A stretch of DNA of 64,000 nucleotides from Segnochrobactrum spirostomi (lineage in GTDB: Bacteria; Pseudomonadota; Alphaproteobacteria; Rhizobiales; Segnochrobactraceae), in the NCBI RefSeq assembly GCF_009600605.1, contig NZ_VWNA01000003.1, forward strand, positions 620,001 through 684,000. Reading direction: 5' to 3'. The stretch's first letter is position 1, and every line of letters begins with the position of its first letter. A model generated the notes under the pieces. The model had not been told where the DNA came from, ran no database searches, and saw only the letters and a program-made list of their open reading frames with translations. Position numbers and translations under genes: made by a program. This document shows, one piece after another, positions 8,963 through 19,400 of this stretch.

Positions 8963-9994
8963 TCAGGCGCTCGCGTCTCGGAGAACGGCACGGCGGAATG
9001 CGAGGGGCGTCCGGCCCTCCCATCGGCGGAAGGCGCGGATGAAATGGGCGGGGTCGCCATAGCCGAGGGCGCGGGCGATGGTGGCGACCTGAAGGCCGGC
9101 GTCCCCCAGATAGGCTCGGGCCCGCGCTCGCCGCCACGCATCAAGCTGCACCTCGAACGACGTGCCGAGCCCGGCGAGCCGCCGCTGCAAGGTTCTCGGG
9201 GCAACCCCGAGGCTCTGCGCGGTATCGATCAGCGAGAGCGTGCCGCTGAAGGCGGCGCTCTCGAACAACCGGTCGATCACCGCCGGCAATTCGCTGTCGT
9301 CGAGCCAGACCGCATTCGGCACCAAGGCCTCGACCGCTTCCGAGAAATCCGGAGCCACGCCGCGGATCAGCCGGTTCGGCCGGTCGAGCCAGGCCACATC
9401 GAACGACAGCACGATCCCCTCCCCCGGGCCGAAGGTCACGGGCGCCCCGAGCTTGTCCTCGTAGAGGCGGGCCGGCGCCGAGGCGCGATGGGGCAGCTCG
9501 ACCCTGAGATCCTGACGCGCCAGCCCGGTGATCGCTTCGAAGGCACCGACCATGAAACCGGTCACACCGTCGTTCAGGACGGCCGCGTGCTCGCGGTCGC
9601 TGTCGGAGAAGGTGTGACGCCAGCGCGCGGTTCCGTCGCGTTCATCGACCTCGACGGTGACGCCGCCCTGGAGGTCGGGCATCTGACGGGTGAGGCCGGC
9701 GAGGCACTCGCGCAGCGTCCGGCCGGCGAACAGGGCCTGCCCCGCCATTCGGAGGCGAACGGGGTCGGCGGCCGCGGCGAGATCGAGGCCGATGGTCGGA
9801 TCGCCGCTGCGGTGAGCGAGATGGTGGAGGAGCGTGCAAACCTGGGCCCGCGCCACGACGGCCTCGCGTCCGAACATCTCTCCGTCCGACAGCCCGGCGC
9901 GCGCGAGGAGCGGCGTCAACGCGACACCGCGGTCCTCCGCGACGCCGGGGACCATATGCAAGAGCGACAGGCGGACCGGGTGGCGATCCCACAT
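8963..9994 (-). CDS. AraC-family transcriptional regulator
   Basis: 343 residues. The first ~200 residues resemble the arabinose-binding-like domain (OruR/ArgR-type AraC regulators), and residues ~240-340 form the double helix-turn-helix (SLGVAPRTLQRRLAGLGTSFEVQLDAWRR, VATIARALGYGDPAHFIRAFRRWEGRTPLAFRR). The ligand is unknown. It lies 118 bases downstream of the FGE start on the same strand and may regulate that operon, but nothing in the sequence proves it. Family members usually activate in response to a small metabolite. Confidence 0.88.
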   Translation of the reverse strand: MWDRHPVRLSLLHMVPGVAEDRGVALTPLLARAGLSDGEMFGREAVVARAQVCTLLHHLAHRSGDPTIGLDLAAAADPVRLRMAGQALFAGRTLRECLAGLTRQMPDLQGGVTVEVDERDGTARWRHTFSDSDREHAAVLNDGVTGFMVGAFEAITGLARQDLRVELPHRASAPARLYEDKLGAPVTFGPGEGIVLSFDVAWLDRPNRLIRGVAPDFSEAVEALVPNAVWLDDSELPAVIDRLFESAAFSGTLSLIDTAQSLGVAPRTLQRRLAGLGTSFEVQLDAWRRARARAYLGDAGLQVATIARALGYGDPAHFIRAFRRWEGRTPLAFRRAVLRDASA

Positions 9995-10119
9995 GAAGAG
10001 GCGAACTCCGACGTCCCTCGGCGGGACGACGATCCGCCCCGCCGAGGATAATCAGAGCCCTCCCTCGCAAGCGCAAACGGCAATTTGATGAGAAAGGGTG
10101 GTGCCGGCCGCAGCGCGCG

Positions 10120-10815
10120 TCAGCGCACGCGCGCCTTGCCGGCGAAGACGTAGCCGATGCCGCGGACGGAGAGCAGCGGAAGCTGCTCCCCCGTCTCGCG
10201 CTCCACCTTGCGGCGCAGACGGAAGACGATGAGGTCGAGCCCGCGGGCGTCGTCGATCGTGGTTCCCGGTTCGCGGTTCGCCAAAAGGTCGGTGCGCGAG
10301 ACCGGCGTTCCCGGGCGTTCGATCAAGGGAGCGAGCACATGATAGTCCGTGCGGGACAGGGTGACCGAGCCACCCCCCGGAGCGGTGAGGCGCCATAAAG
10401 AGCGCTCGAACCGCCACTCCTCGGCACTCGTCTCAGGCTCGGCACCGTCCGCGCGCAAGCGGCGGTGCAGGTTGCGAATCACCAGCACGAGCTCTTCGGG
10501 GTCGGCGGGCTTGGTGATGTAGTGGTCGACGCCGATGGAGAGGCTGTGGACCCGGTCCTCCCTCGCCGTGCGTCCGGTGAGCACGACGATGCCGAGCGTC
10601 CGCCGCTCGCGCACGGCGAGCGCCGCCGAGAAGCCGTCGAGGCCGGGCAGATTGAGATCGAGCACCACGACATCGGGGGCGAAGGCATCGAGCTCCGCGC
10701 CGAGGTCGAGGGCATCGCCCAGCGCCCGGACATCGAATCCCGAGCCGGAAAGGAACGCGCCGAGCCCCTCGCGCAAATCCAAATCGTCTTCGATCAACAA
10801 CACGCGGACGGACAT
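10120..10815 (-). CDS. OmpR-family response regulator
   Basis: 231 residues: receiver domain with acidic pocket Glu9/Asp10/Asp11, phosphoacceptor Asp53 (VVVLDLNLPG) and conserved Lys in HYITKPADP, then an OmpR/PhoB winged helix (residues ~130-228, ending RGIGYVFAGKARVR). It lies 22 bases downstream of the histidine kinase gene on the same strand, so the two form a two-component pair. The kinase promoter region faces the TpsA adhesin gene, which makes control of the adhesin a reasonable guess. Confidence 0.92.
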   Translation of the reverse strand: MSVRVLLIEDDLDLREGLGAFLSGSGFDVRALGDALDLGAELDAFAPDVVVLDLNLPGLDGFSAALAVRERRTLGIVVLTGRTAREDRVHSLSIGVDHYITKPADPEELVLVIRNLHRRLRADGAEPETSAEEWRFERSLWRLTAPGGGSVTLSRTDYHVLAPLIERPGTPVSRTDLLANREPGTTIDDARGLDLIVFRLRRKVERETGEQLPLLSVRGIGYVFAGKARVR

Positions 10816-10837
10816 TTCCCGGTCGCCCCCGCCCGTC

Positions 10838-12973
10838 TCAACCGGCCAGCGCCGCCGGCCGCGCGGCAGACGCCGCCACGTCCGGCGCCGCTACGACACC
10901 CGGCGCTGACCACGGAAAGACCATGGTGAAGGTGCTGCCGCGGCCGATTTCGCTGTCGAGCTGCAAGGCTCCGCCGTGTACGGAGACGATTCTTTTCACG
11001 ATGCTGAGCCCGATTCCCGTTCCGCCCTGAGTTCTGTCATGTCCCGAGCGGTAGAAACGCTCGAAGATTGCGGTGCGTTCCGCCTCGGGGATGCCCGGAC
11101 CTTCATCCCGCACCGCGACCGCGATGCCCTCGGCACGCTCTGCGATCTCGACCGCCACGGGCCGCTCCGAATATTTGAGGGCGTTGCCGACGAGATTGCC
11201 GACCGCGGTCCTGAGGAGCCCCGGATCGGCCTTCATGAGACCTGTCGCCGACCCCGTCACCGCGATGTCGCGCCCGCTCTGCTGGGCCATCTCGCGGCAG
11301 ACGTCGCCGACGAGCTCGGTAACGTCGACCGCCTCGCGGCGCGGGCGGAACGTGCTTTTGTCGAGGACCTCTTCGGCGAGGAACGCATCGACGAGATAAG
11401 CGAGACGCGCCGCCGTGCGCACGATGCGCTCCGCCTCGCGCCGGGCCGCCTCGTCGAGCGGCGCGAGCCGGCGCTGCACCACCGCCGCAGCCGCGCGAAT
11501 GGCGCCGAGGGGGGTGCGGAACTCGTGGCTCACCATGGTCAGGAAGTGGCGCTGCTCGCTCATGGCGACGCGCAGCGCGGCCTCCGCCGCGCGCCGGGCT
11601 TCCACCTCGGTCTGCAACTCCCGGGTGCGCTCGGTCACCGCTTGGGTCAGGACCTGCTCGTTGTGTTGGGACGCCTCGAGAAGTTGCGCCTGCAGATTGC
11701 GACGCTCCCGCAATCCGGCGCGGAGCGACGTCGCGAGGCCGACGAAGATCGCGACCATCGTGAGCGTGCTGACGACCTGATAGCCGCGCTCGCCGCCGGT
11801 GCTCAAGGGCAGCACGCCGAGCACCATCAGCATGAACCAGATGCCGCTCAGGCTGTAGGCACCGAAGCCGACGAGATACCACCACGCCGCCGGCTCGCCG
11901 CGCCGGACCTTGGCGATCGCCAGGATCGGAATGAGGACGCAGACCGCGATCAGATTGACACTCTGAAAGGGCGCAATCACGCGATAGAGGCCCGCCGCCG
12001 CGTAGATCGTGAACACGGAGGAGAGCAGCGCGGACGCTTGCAGGAACCAAGCCGCGACCCGAGCCCGCCCGTCCGCGCAGAAGATGGAGCGGACCAACAT
12101 CGCCGCCGTCAAGATCGTGAGGCACCCGACGACCGTCTGCATCCGCAAGATGAAGGCCGGCTCCAGCGGTGACAGCAGCAAGGTCATGAAGCCGGAATTG
12201 CCGGCGATCACCCAGGCGGCGAACCCCAGATAGATGCCGTACCAGACGAACCCACGCACCCGGAGCCAGAGCCCGAAGATGAGCGAACCGGCCGCCGTCA
12301 TGAAGGCGGCCCCGACGATGAACGACGTACGCAGGACGTCGAAGGTCAAATGTCCCATGAACGGCGACAAGCGCCAGAAATAGGGCGCGGCCGTCAGCGG
12401 CCGACTGCCGGTAAGGCGGACATAAACGGCCTGATCACGCCCCTCTTCCAGATCGGTGCGGACGACGAAGAGATGAGAGGCAAAATCGCGCTGCGGGATC
12501 GGCACGAGTGCGCCGGTCTTCTGCAGGGCTAGTTCGTCGCGACCGGTCTTGCTGAGACGCGGCGCGTAGATCTCGATGGAGTCTGTATAAGGAGATACCA
12601 GTTGAAGCAGCCACGCGCCTCCCGCGCCCGCCTCCGGGCGCACCGCGAGCCGTAGCCACCAGGCCCCCTGCGAGTAACCTCCGTTGAAAGGGCCCGCGAC
12701 CGGCTGAAATTGATCCACGGCGGCGATCACGGCGGGAAGCGACATCGTTCCGGTCGGATCGAAGAGTGCCGCCATATGTCCAGACGCGGCCACCACCTGG
12801 TCCCGATCGTGCAGCGGCAATGGGTCTGCCGCGAGCTGACCGATGGCCATCAGGCTTACGAAAAGGGCGGAGACGAACACCGCGAGGCTGGGACGAAGCC
12901 GCGCACAGACTTCCACACGTCGCGCCATGCGACGACGGCAGGACAATCGCGCACCCGGCGCAGTTTCGCTCAC
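10838..12973 (-). CDS. 7TMR-DISM hybrid-input sensor histidine kinase
   Basis: 711 residues from a GTG at 12973; an ATG at 12928 is an alternative start. Domains in order: signal peptide (to about residue 49), periplasmic 7TMR-DISM extracellular domain (about 55-200, with the GGYSQGAWWLRL motif), seven membrane helices (about 212-418), a coiled coil (425-470), HisKA with phosphoacceptor His483 in MVSHEFRTPLG, and HATPase_c with N box (NLVGNALKYS), G1 (DEGPGIP) and G2 (GGTGIGLSIVK) motifs. The 7TMR-DISM input domain is thought to bind carbohydrate-like ligands. It is divergent from the TpsA adhesin gene across a 473-base AT-rich spacer. Confidence 0.92.
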   Translation of the reverse strand: MSETAPGARLSCRRRMARRVEVCARLRPSLAVFVSALFVSLMAIGQLAADPLPLHDRDQVVAASGHMAALFDPTGTMSLPAVIAAVDQFQPVAGPFNGGYSQGAWWLRLAVRPEAGAGGAWLLQLVSPYTDSIEIYAPRLSKTGRDELALQKTGALVPIPQRDFASHLFVVRTDLEEGRDQAVYVRLTGSRPLTAAPYFWRLSPFMGHLTFDVLRTSFIVGAAFMTAAGSLIFGLWLRVRGFVWYGIYLGFAAWVIAGNSGFMTLLLSPLEPAFILRMQTVVGCLTILTAAMLVRSIFCADGRARVAAWFLQASALLSSVFTIYAAAGLYRVIAPFQSVNLIAVCVLIPILAIAKVRRGEPAAWWYLVGFGAYSLSGIWFMLMVLGVLPLSTGGERGYQVVSTLTMVAIFVGLATSLRAGLRERRNLQAQLLEASQHNEQVLTQAVTERTRELQTEVEARRAAEAALRVAMSEQRHFLTMVSHEFRTPLGAIRAAAAVVQRRLAPLDEAARREAERIVRTAARLAYLVDAFLAEEVLDKSTFRPRREAVDVTELVGDVCREMAQQSGRDIAVTGSATGLMKADPGLLRTAVGNLVGNALKYSERPVAVEIAERAEGIAVAVRDEGPGIPEAERTAIFERFYRSGHDRTQGGTGIGLSIVKRIVSVHGGALQLDSEIGRGSTFTMVFPWSAPGVVAAPDVAASAARPAALAG

Positions 12974-13446
12974 AGGCCCCCCGGACTTTGTCGTTATGTC
13001 CGATCATAGGAGCAATGTGCTCCCACCCGTGCACTTTTCCCGCCTGTGCCCCTCTGTCAACAGTCTTTGCGGATTGAACCTGCACCAGAAGTCTTAAAGG
13101 CCAACGACGAGCTCCGCTCTGCCGTCGCCTCATCCCCTCCTCAACACCCAACATTCTAGCTATACACTTGTATGAAATTTTTTGAAAGTTTTCCTTGGCG
13201 AGCCTATCTGGAGCATCTCGACTCACTTTTACTATTACACCTAAGGTGAAAGATTACGAAAGAAACAATAACGATGCTTTTTTAAATTGACTCATCTCGT
13301 ATTCCTCCTAAACGTCACGACTTGCGAACTGCTCTCACCGCCGCCGCAGGGTTCCGAACGCGCCTCTCAAAGGTGCGTGACCGGCGCGGCGACGCGGCAG
13401 ATCGGGGGTCCCCCACAAGGGGACAGGCTATGGCGAGGGGAATGCG
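12974..13446. promoter_or_regulatory. AT-rich divergent regulatory region between kinase and TpsA genes
   Basis: A 473-base spacer whose middle (about 13140-13300) is strikingly AT-rich compared with the GC-rich window. It contains an almost perfect 17-bp palindrome TTACACCTAAGGTGAAA (centre at 13243) that could be a regulator site, and several A/T tracts that suggest bent DNA. Just before tpsA lies GGGGGTCCCCC (13404-13414), and GTCCCC (13408-13413) can also pair with GGGGAC (13419-13424), so two alternative hairpins are possible 22-42 bases before the ATG. The tpsA ribosome-binding site GAGGGG (about 13435-13440) follows. I see no convincing gene here. Confidence 0.55.
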
Positions 13447-16400
13447 ATGCGTTCGGCTTTTGGTCGCGAATCGAAGCGTCTTTTCACGAGCGTGGCGCTC
13501 GTCGTCGGCTTTGCCGGACCGGGCTTCGCCCAGTCGCTGCCGACCGGAGGCTCCGTCGCAGCCGGTGCGGCCACCATCGCGACGCCCTCGGGCACAAGCC
13601 TCGTCGTCACCCAGACCTCGCGCAACGCCGTCATCAATTGGCGGTCGTTCTCCGTAGGTCAGGGCAACGCCGTCGCCTTCCAAAACGGCTCCGGTGCGAC
13701 GCTGAACCGCGTCACCGGCAACGTCCCCTCCCGTCTCGACGGCACGATCACCGCGACCGGCTCGCTCTTCCTCGTCAATCCGGCGGGTATAACCATCGGC
13801 ACGACGGGCCGCATCGCCACCGGCGGCTCGTTCCTCGCCTCCACCTTCGACGTGCTCGATGCCGACTTCATGAAGGGCGGTGACCTCACCTTCAAAGGCG
13901 CCTCCACCGCGAGCGTGGTGAACTACGGCGAGATAGGTTCGCTGGGCGGCGACGTCGCCCTCATCGCCCGCAAGGTCGAGAATGCCGGTACCATCACCGC
14001 TCCGAACGGCACCGCGGCGCTCGCCGCCGGTTACGAGGTGCTCGTCCGTGACGGCGACCTCGATGGCGGCAAGTTCGTGGTCAAGGTCGGCGGCGCCGAC
14101 ACCGAGGCGAAGACGAGCGGCAAGATCCGCGCCGCGGCGGCGGAACTGCGCGCCAACGGCGGCAACGTCTATGCGCTGGCCGGCAACACCGACGGCGTCA
14201 TCGCCGCAACCGGCACCGCCAAGAAAGGCGGCCGCATCTTCCTCACCGCCGGGGATAGCGGCACCGTCGAGGTGAGCCAAAAGGTCGTGGCGCGGGCGGC
14301 CGCCTCCGGCGGCAAGGCGAAGGGCGGCGCCATCCGCGTCTCGGGCAAGACGGTCGCCGTCTCGGGCACGCTCGACGCCAAGGGCGACGGCGATTCCGGC
14401 GGCTCGATCGTGGTGAGCGGCAACGCCATCACGCTCGGCTCGACCTCCCGCCTCGACGCCTCGGGCACCATCGGCGGCACGGTGCTCGTCGGCGGCGACT
14501 TCCAGGGCGGCAAGAATGCCGCCACGAACTATCTGACCGAGACGGTGGCGACGGCGAAGACGGTCGACGTCGCGTCGGGCGCGACGATCGCGGCGGACGG
14601 CAGCGTCGGCGCAGGCGGCAAGGTCGTCGTCTGGTCGGACGAGCACACGACGTTCCAGGGCGCGATCAGCGCGACGGGCGCGACGGTGGGCGGCCACGCC
14701 GAGGTGTCCGGCAAGGCCGTGCTCGATTATCGCGGCACCGCGGACCTGCGCTCGGCCACCGGCCGCTTCGGTACCCTGCTGCTCGATCCCTACAATGTGA
14801 CGATCTCGACCGGCGCCGATACGGGGATGACCGGTTTCACCGCCAGCGCCGACGACAGCGTGCTCAACGTCAACACATTGCAGAGCGCGCTCGCCGGCGC
14901 CAATGTGACGGTCACGACCGGGTCGGGCGGCACTCAGGCCGGAAACATCACGGTCGCGGCCCCGATCACATGGTCGAGCGGCTCGACGCTGACGCTGTCG
15001 GCCTACGGCAGCATTTTCGTCAATGCCAACGTCACCGGGGGATCAACCTCCTCTCTCGTGCTGCGCGCGGACAACGCGGGTACCGGCACTGGGACGGTCA
15101 CCATCGGCAGCGGCATCAAGGCGACCGCCTCCGGCGGCGTTTCGATCTTCTACAACCCGTCGAGCTACACGGCGCCGACGAGCTATGCCACTAACGCCGG
15201 AACGAGCACGACCATCACCGCCTACATGCTGGTGAACAACGTCAATCAACTCCAGGCGATCAACACCAACCTCGCCGGCACCTACGCCCTCGGCAAAGAC
15301 ATCGACGCTAGCGCCACGGCGAGCTGGAACAGCGGCGCCGGATTTGTGCCACTGGGCGGAGTCGCTACGAGCTTCACAGGCACCTTCGACGGCTTGAACA
15401 AGGTCATCACGGGCCTGACGATAAACGTGGCGAGCAGTTCTTATATTTACGTTGGCTTATTCGGGAGAATCGGTAGCGGCGCAACGGTCCGGAACGTCGG
15501 CCTGATAGGCGGAACCATCAGCGCAACTGCCACCGGAGCAACTACGATCATCGGCGCTCTCGTAGGATATAATTATTTAGGAAAAATAACGGGATCCTAT
15601 GCAACGAGCGTCGTTAATGGAACTTCTATAAGGACATCAAATCCACTGGATCCCATTCCATACCAAGGTGGCGAGGCTTACGTTGGGGGGCTCGTCGGAT
15701 ATAATGCAGGCACTCTAAATACATCATATTCAAACGGCAATGTCTCTGGCACGGGATATATAGTATATGCTGGCGGCTTGGTCGGCACCAATTCGTTAGG
15801 TGCAATAGCGCAAGTCTACGCTAGCGGCGCGGTAACGGCGACAGCCACAGGCGGTGGCGGATCTTATGCAGGAGGTCTGGTCGGCAATAACGGTTCCGGG
15901 GCAACGATCTCGAAGGCATACGCCTTGGGAGGTGTTTCAGCCAGCGGCAATATCGTAGTTGCCGGCGGTCTCGTCGGATACAATTATAACTCCATATCGA
16001 CCACATACGCGACGGGTCGAGTTTCGGGCTCTGGCTCGTCCGTGTATCTCGGAGGACTTGTCGGTTACCACTACGTTGGGACGATCACCTCCGCCTTTTG
16101 GGACAAGGACACAACCGGGCAAGCGAACGGGCTCGGCTCCGGCTCGTCGAGCGGGGTTACGGGTCTGTCGACGTCCCAGGCACGCACACAGGGCGCGTAC
16201 ACCGGCTGGAACTTCACGACCGACTGGTACCAAGCGGGCGATATGCGCCCTGTCGGCCGCTGGGAGGCAGCGCGGGCCGACGCGAGTGGCGTCGTCACCA
16301 TAACGAACATCCGTCAGCTCGCCCTAGTCGGCGCCAATCTGGCGGGCTCGTATATCCTGGGTTCCGACATCGACGCGACTGAAACCGTCGGCACGGATGC

Positions 16401-19400
16401 CGCCGGCATCTGGGGCACCGCAGGGTTCGTGCCAATCGGTGGATCATCGGGCAGCACTCGGTTCACGGGCACGTTCGATGGGGAAAGCCACAAGATTAAA
16501 GGCCTCACGATCAACGTGACGAACGCGACCCCCGGCTATTACGGCCTGTTCGGCTATACAGACATGGGAGGCACCATCAAGAATCTCCAACTGGACGGGG
16601 GAAGCGTCACGATTTCCGGCTCGAACGGCAGCCTCTACGTCGGCATGCTTGCTGGATATACGTATGGTACCGTCACGGGTGTCTCAGCATCCGGGGCCGT
16701 GAACGTCTCGAATACGGACAGCAACGAGACTTTTGGCGGCGGCTTGATCGGTCAAAGCTATGGTGCCGTCATCAATTCCACGGCGACGGGCAACGTCACG
16801 GTGTCGGCGGACTCGGACGCCTATGGCGGCGGTCTGGTCGGCTCGGCGTTGGGTGACCTGACCGGAGTCCATGCGTCCGGGACCATCAGTGTGAGCTCGG
16901 GTGGACAGGGGTTCGCGGGCGGGCTTGCCGGCCTGACGACCGGCACGGTCTCCACGGCCTACGCAAGCGGTGCCGTCTCGGCAGAAGGGACGACCGCCGC
17001 GTTCGCCGGCGGTCTGATCGGGTACGCCGCCGGCGGCTCCGTCAACACCGTCTATGCAACAGGCGCGATTCAAGCGAACGCGACGTACATCACCAAGGCG
17101 GGCGGTCTCGTTGGTGAAGCAGACGGCGCAAATATCACCACCGCTTATGCAACCGGCGCCACCAGTGCCACGAGCCGCAGCGACAACGCCTTCAGCGGCG
17201 GCCTAGTGGGCTACCAAGGCAATGGTTCGATATCCACCGCCTATGCGACCGGCGCGGCGACGGCATCCGGCGTCAACAGCTACGCAGGCGGTTTGGCCGG
17301 CTACAGCTCCGGCTCGGTGTCCGAGACTTACGCGACAGGCGCCGTCACGGCGACCGCCACGAACCAAGCCAAAGCAGGCGGCCTCATTGGCTTCATGTCG
17401 GGCACACTGAGCGGGTCCTTCTTCGACCTTGACACGACCCACCAGACCAACGGCGTCGGAACGAACCCAAATGCGACGGGTGTCACGGGACTGACGACCA
17501 GCGTGTTCCAGAATACGAATGAGTTCGCCAGTCTTGCTTTTCGCAACGACTGGGCTCTCGGCGGCAAATGGGCGCCCTCGAGCGCCGGCTATTATCCGGA
17601 GCTCTTCGCCCTCACGCCGGTCGTCTGGGTCAATCAAGTGAACTCGAGCTCGACCTACGGCAGCTCCTCGGCCACCATCACCTCGAGCAGCGGCGTCGGC
17701 GGCACGGGAACCTATGCCTTCGGTCCGACCGGGGACAGCCTGACGCTGCCAGGCGGCACGGTGGCGGTCGATCCGACAACGAGCGCCGGGACGCATTCCT
17801 CGCCGATCGTCGCGCAGAACACCACGGCGACGAGCCAGGACGGCGTCTCCTATCGCCTCTTCTACTACAGTGCTTATAACGGCAATACATTGATCGTCGC
17901 GCCGGCCACCCTGACGGTGACCGCGACCGGCACCCAGACCTACGGCTCGACGACGCCCACCTACGGCTTCACGGCGACCGGCTGGCAGAACGGCCAGACC
18001 GACTCCAACCTGACCGGGCTCGCCTATTCGACGAGTGCCTCCGCCGCCTCGAACGTCGGTGGCACCTACACGGCGAGCGCGACCGGCGGCACGCTGACCG
18101 GCGCCGCCTCGGGCAACTACACGATCGTCTACCAGTCAGGCACCTTCACCATCACCCCGGCCTCGCTCACGGTGACGGCGACGGGCACCCAGACCTACGG
18201 CTCGACGAGCCCGACTTACGGCTTCACGGCATCGGGCTGGCTGAACGGCCAGAGCGACGCCAACCTCACCGGTCTCGTCTATTCCACGAGCGCCTCCGCC
18301 GCCTCGAACGTCGGCGGCACCTACACCGCGAGCGCCACCGGCGGCTTGCTGACGGGGCTCGCAAACGGCAACTACACGCTCAACTTCGTCTCCGGCGCCT
18401 TCACCGTCACGCCGGCGACGCTGGAAATCGGCGTTCGCGGCGGCCAGACCTACGGCTCGACGAGCCCGACCTTCATCATCTCGACGACCGGCTGGCAGAA
18501 CGGGCAATCGGACGCCAACCTGACCGGGCTCGTCTATTCCACGAACGCCACCGCGACGTCGAATGTCGGCAACGGCTACACCTCGACCGTGAGCGGCGGC
18601 GCTCTGACCGGCGCAGCGGCGGGCAATTATGTCCTCAGCTATCTCGACGGGCCCTTCAAGGTGACCCCGGCGACCCTGACGGTGACCGCCACCGGGACCC
18701 AGACCTACGGTTCGACGAGCCCGACCTACGCCTTCACCGCGAGCGGCTGGCAGAACGGTCAGAGCGACGCCAATCTGACCAACGTCGCCTATATGACGAC
18801 GGCCGACGCCGCCGCGAATGCCGGCGGGAGCTATACGGCGAGCGCCACGAGCGGCACGCTGACCGGCCCCGCCGCCGGCAACTACACGCTCGTCTTCCAA
18901 TCCGGGGCCTTCAACGTGACGCCGGCAACGCTCACGGTCACGGCGACGGGCACCCAGACCTACGGTTCGACGAGCCCGACCTACGGCTTCACCGCGAGCG
19001 GCTGGCAGAACGGCCAGAGCGACGCCAACCTCACCAACCTCGCGTTCTCGACCACCGCCAGCGCGGTCTCGAACGCCGGCGGCACCTATAATGCGAGCGC
19101 GTCCGGCGGCACTCTGACCGGACAAGCCGCGGGCAATTATACGATCGCCTACCAATCCGGCGCCTTCAGCGTCACCCCGGCGACCCTCACGGTGACCGCG
19201 ACGGGCACACAGACCTACGGGTCCACGAGCCCGACCTATGCCTTCACGGCGACCGGTTGGAAGAACGGCCAGACCGACGCCAACCTCACCGGCCTCGCTT
19301 ATTCCACGAGCGCGACCGCAACGTCGAACGCCGGCGGAAGCTATAGTGCGGGCGCGACCGGCGGCACGCTGACCGGCGCGGCGGCCGGCAACTACACGAT

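Noticed and set aside
13300-13446. Cyclic-di-GMP riboswitch before tpsA.
   Set aside because: No GEMM-type conserved core found; only simple hairpins are visible.
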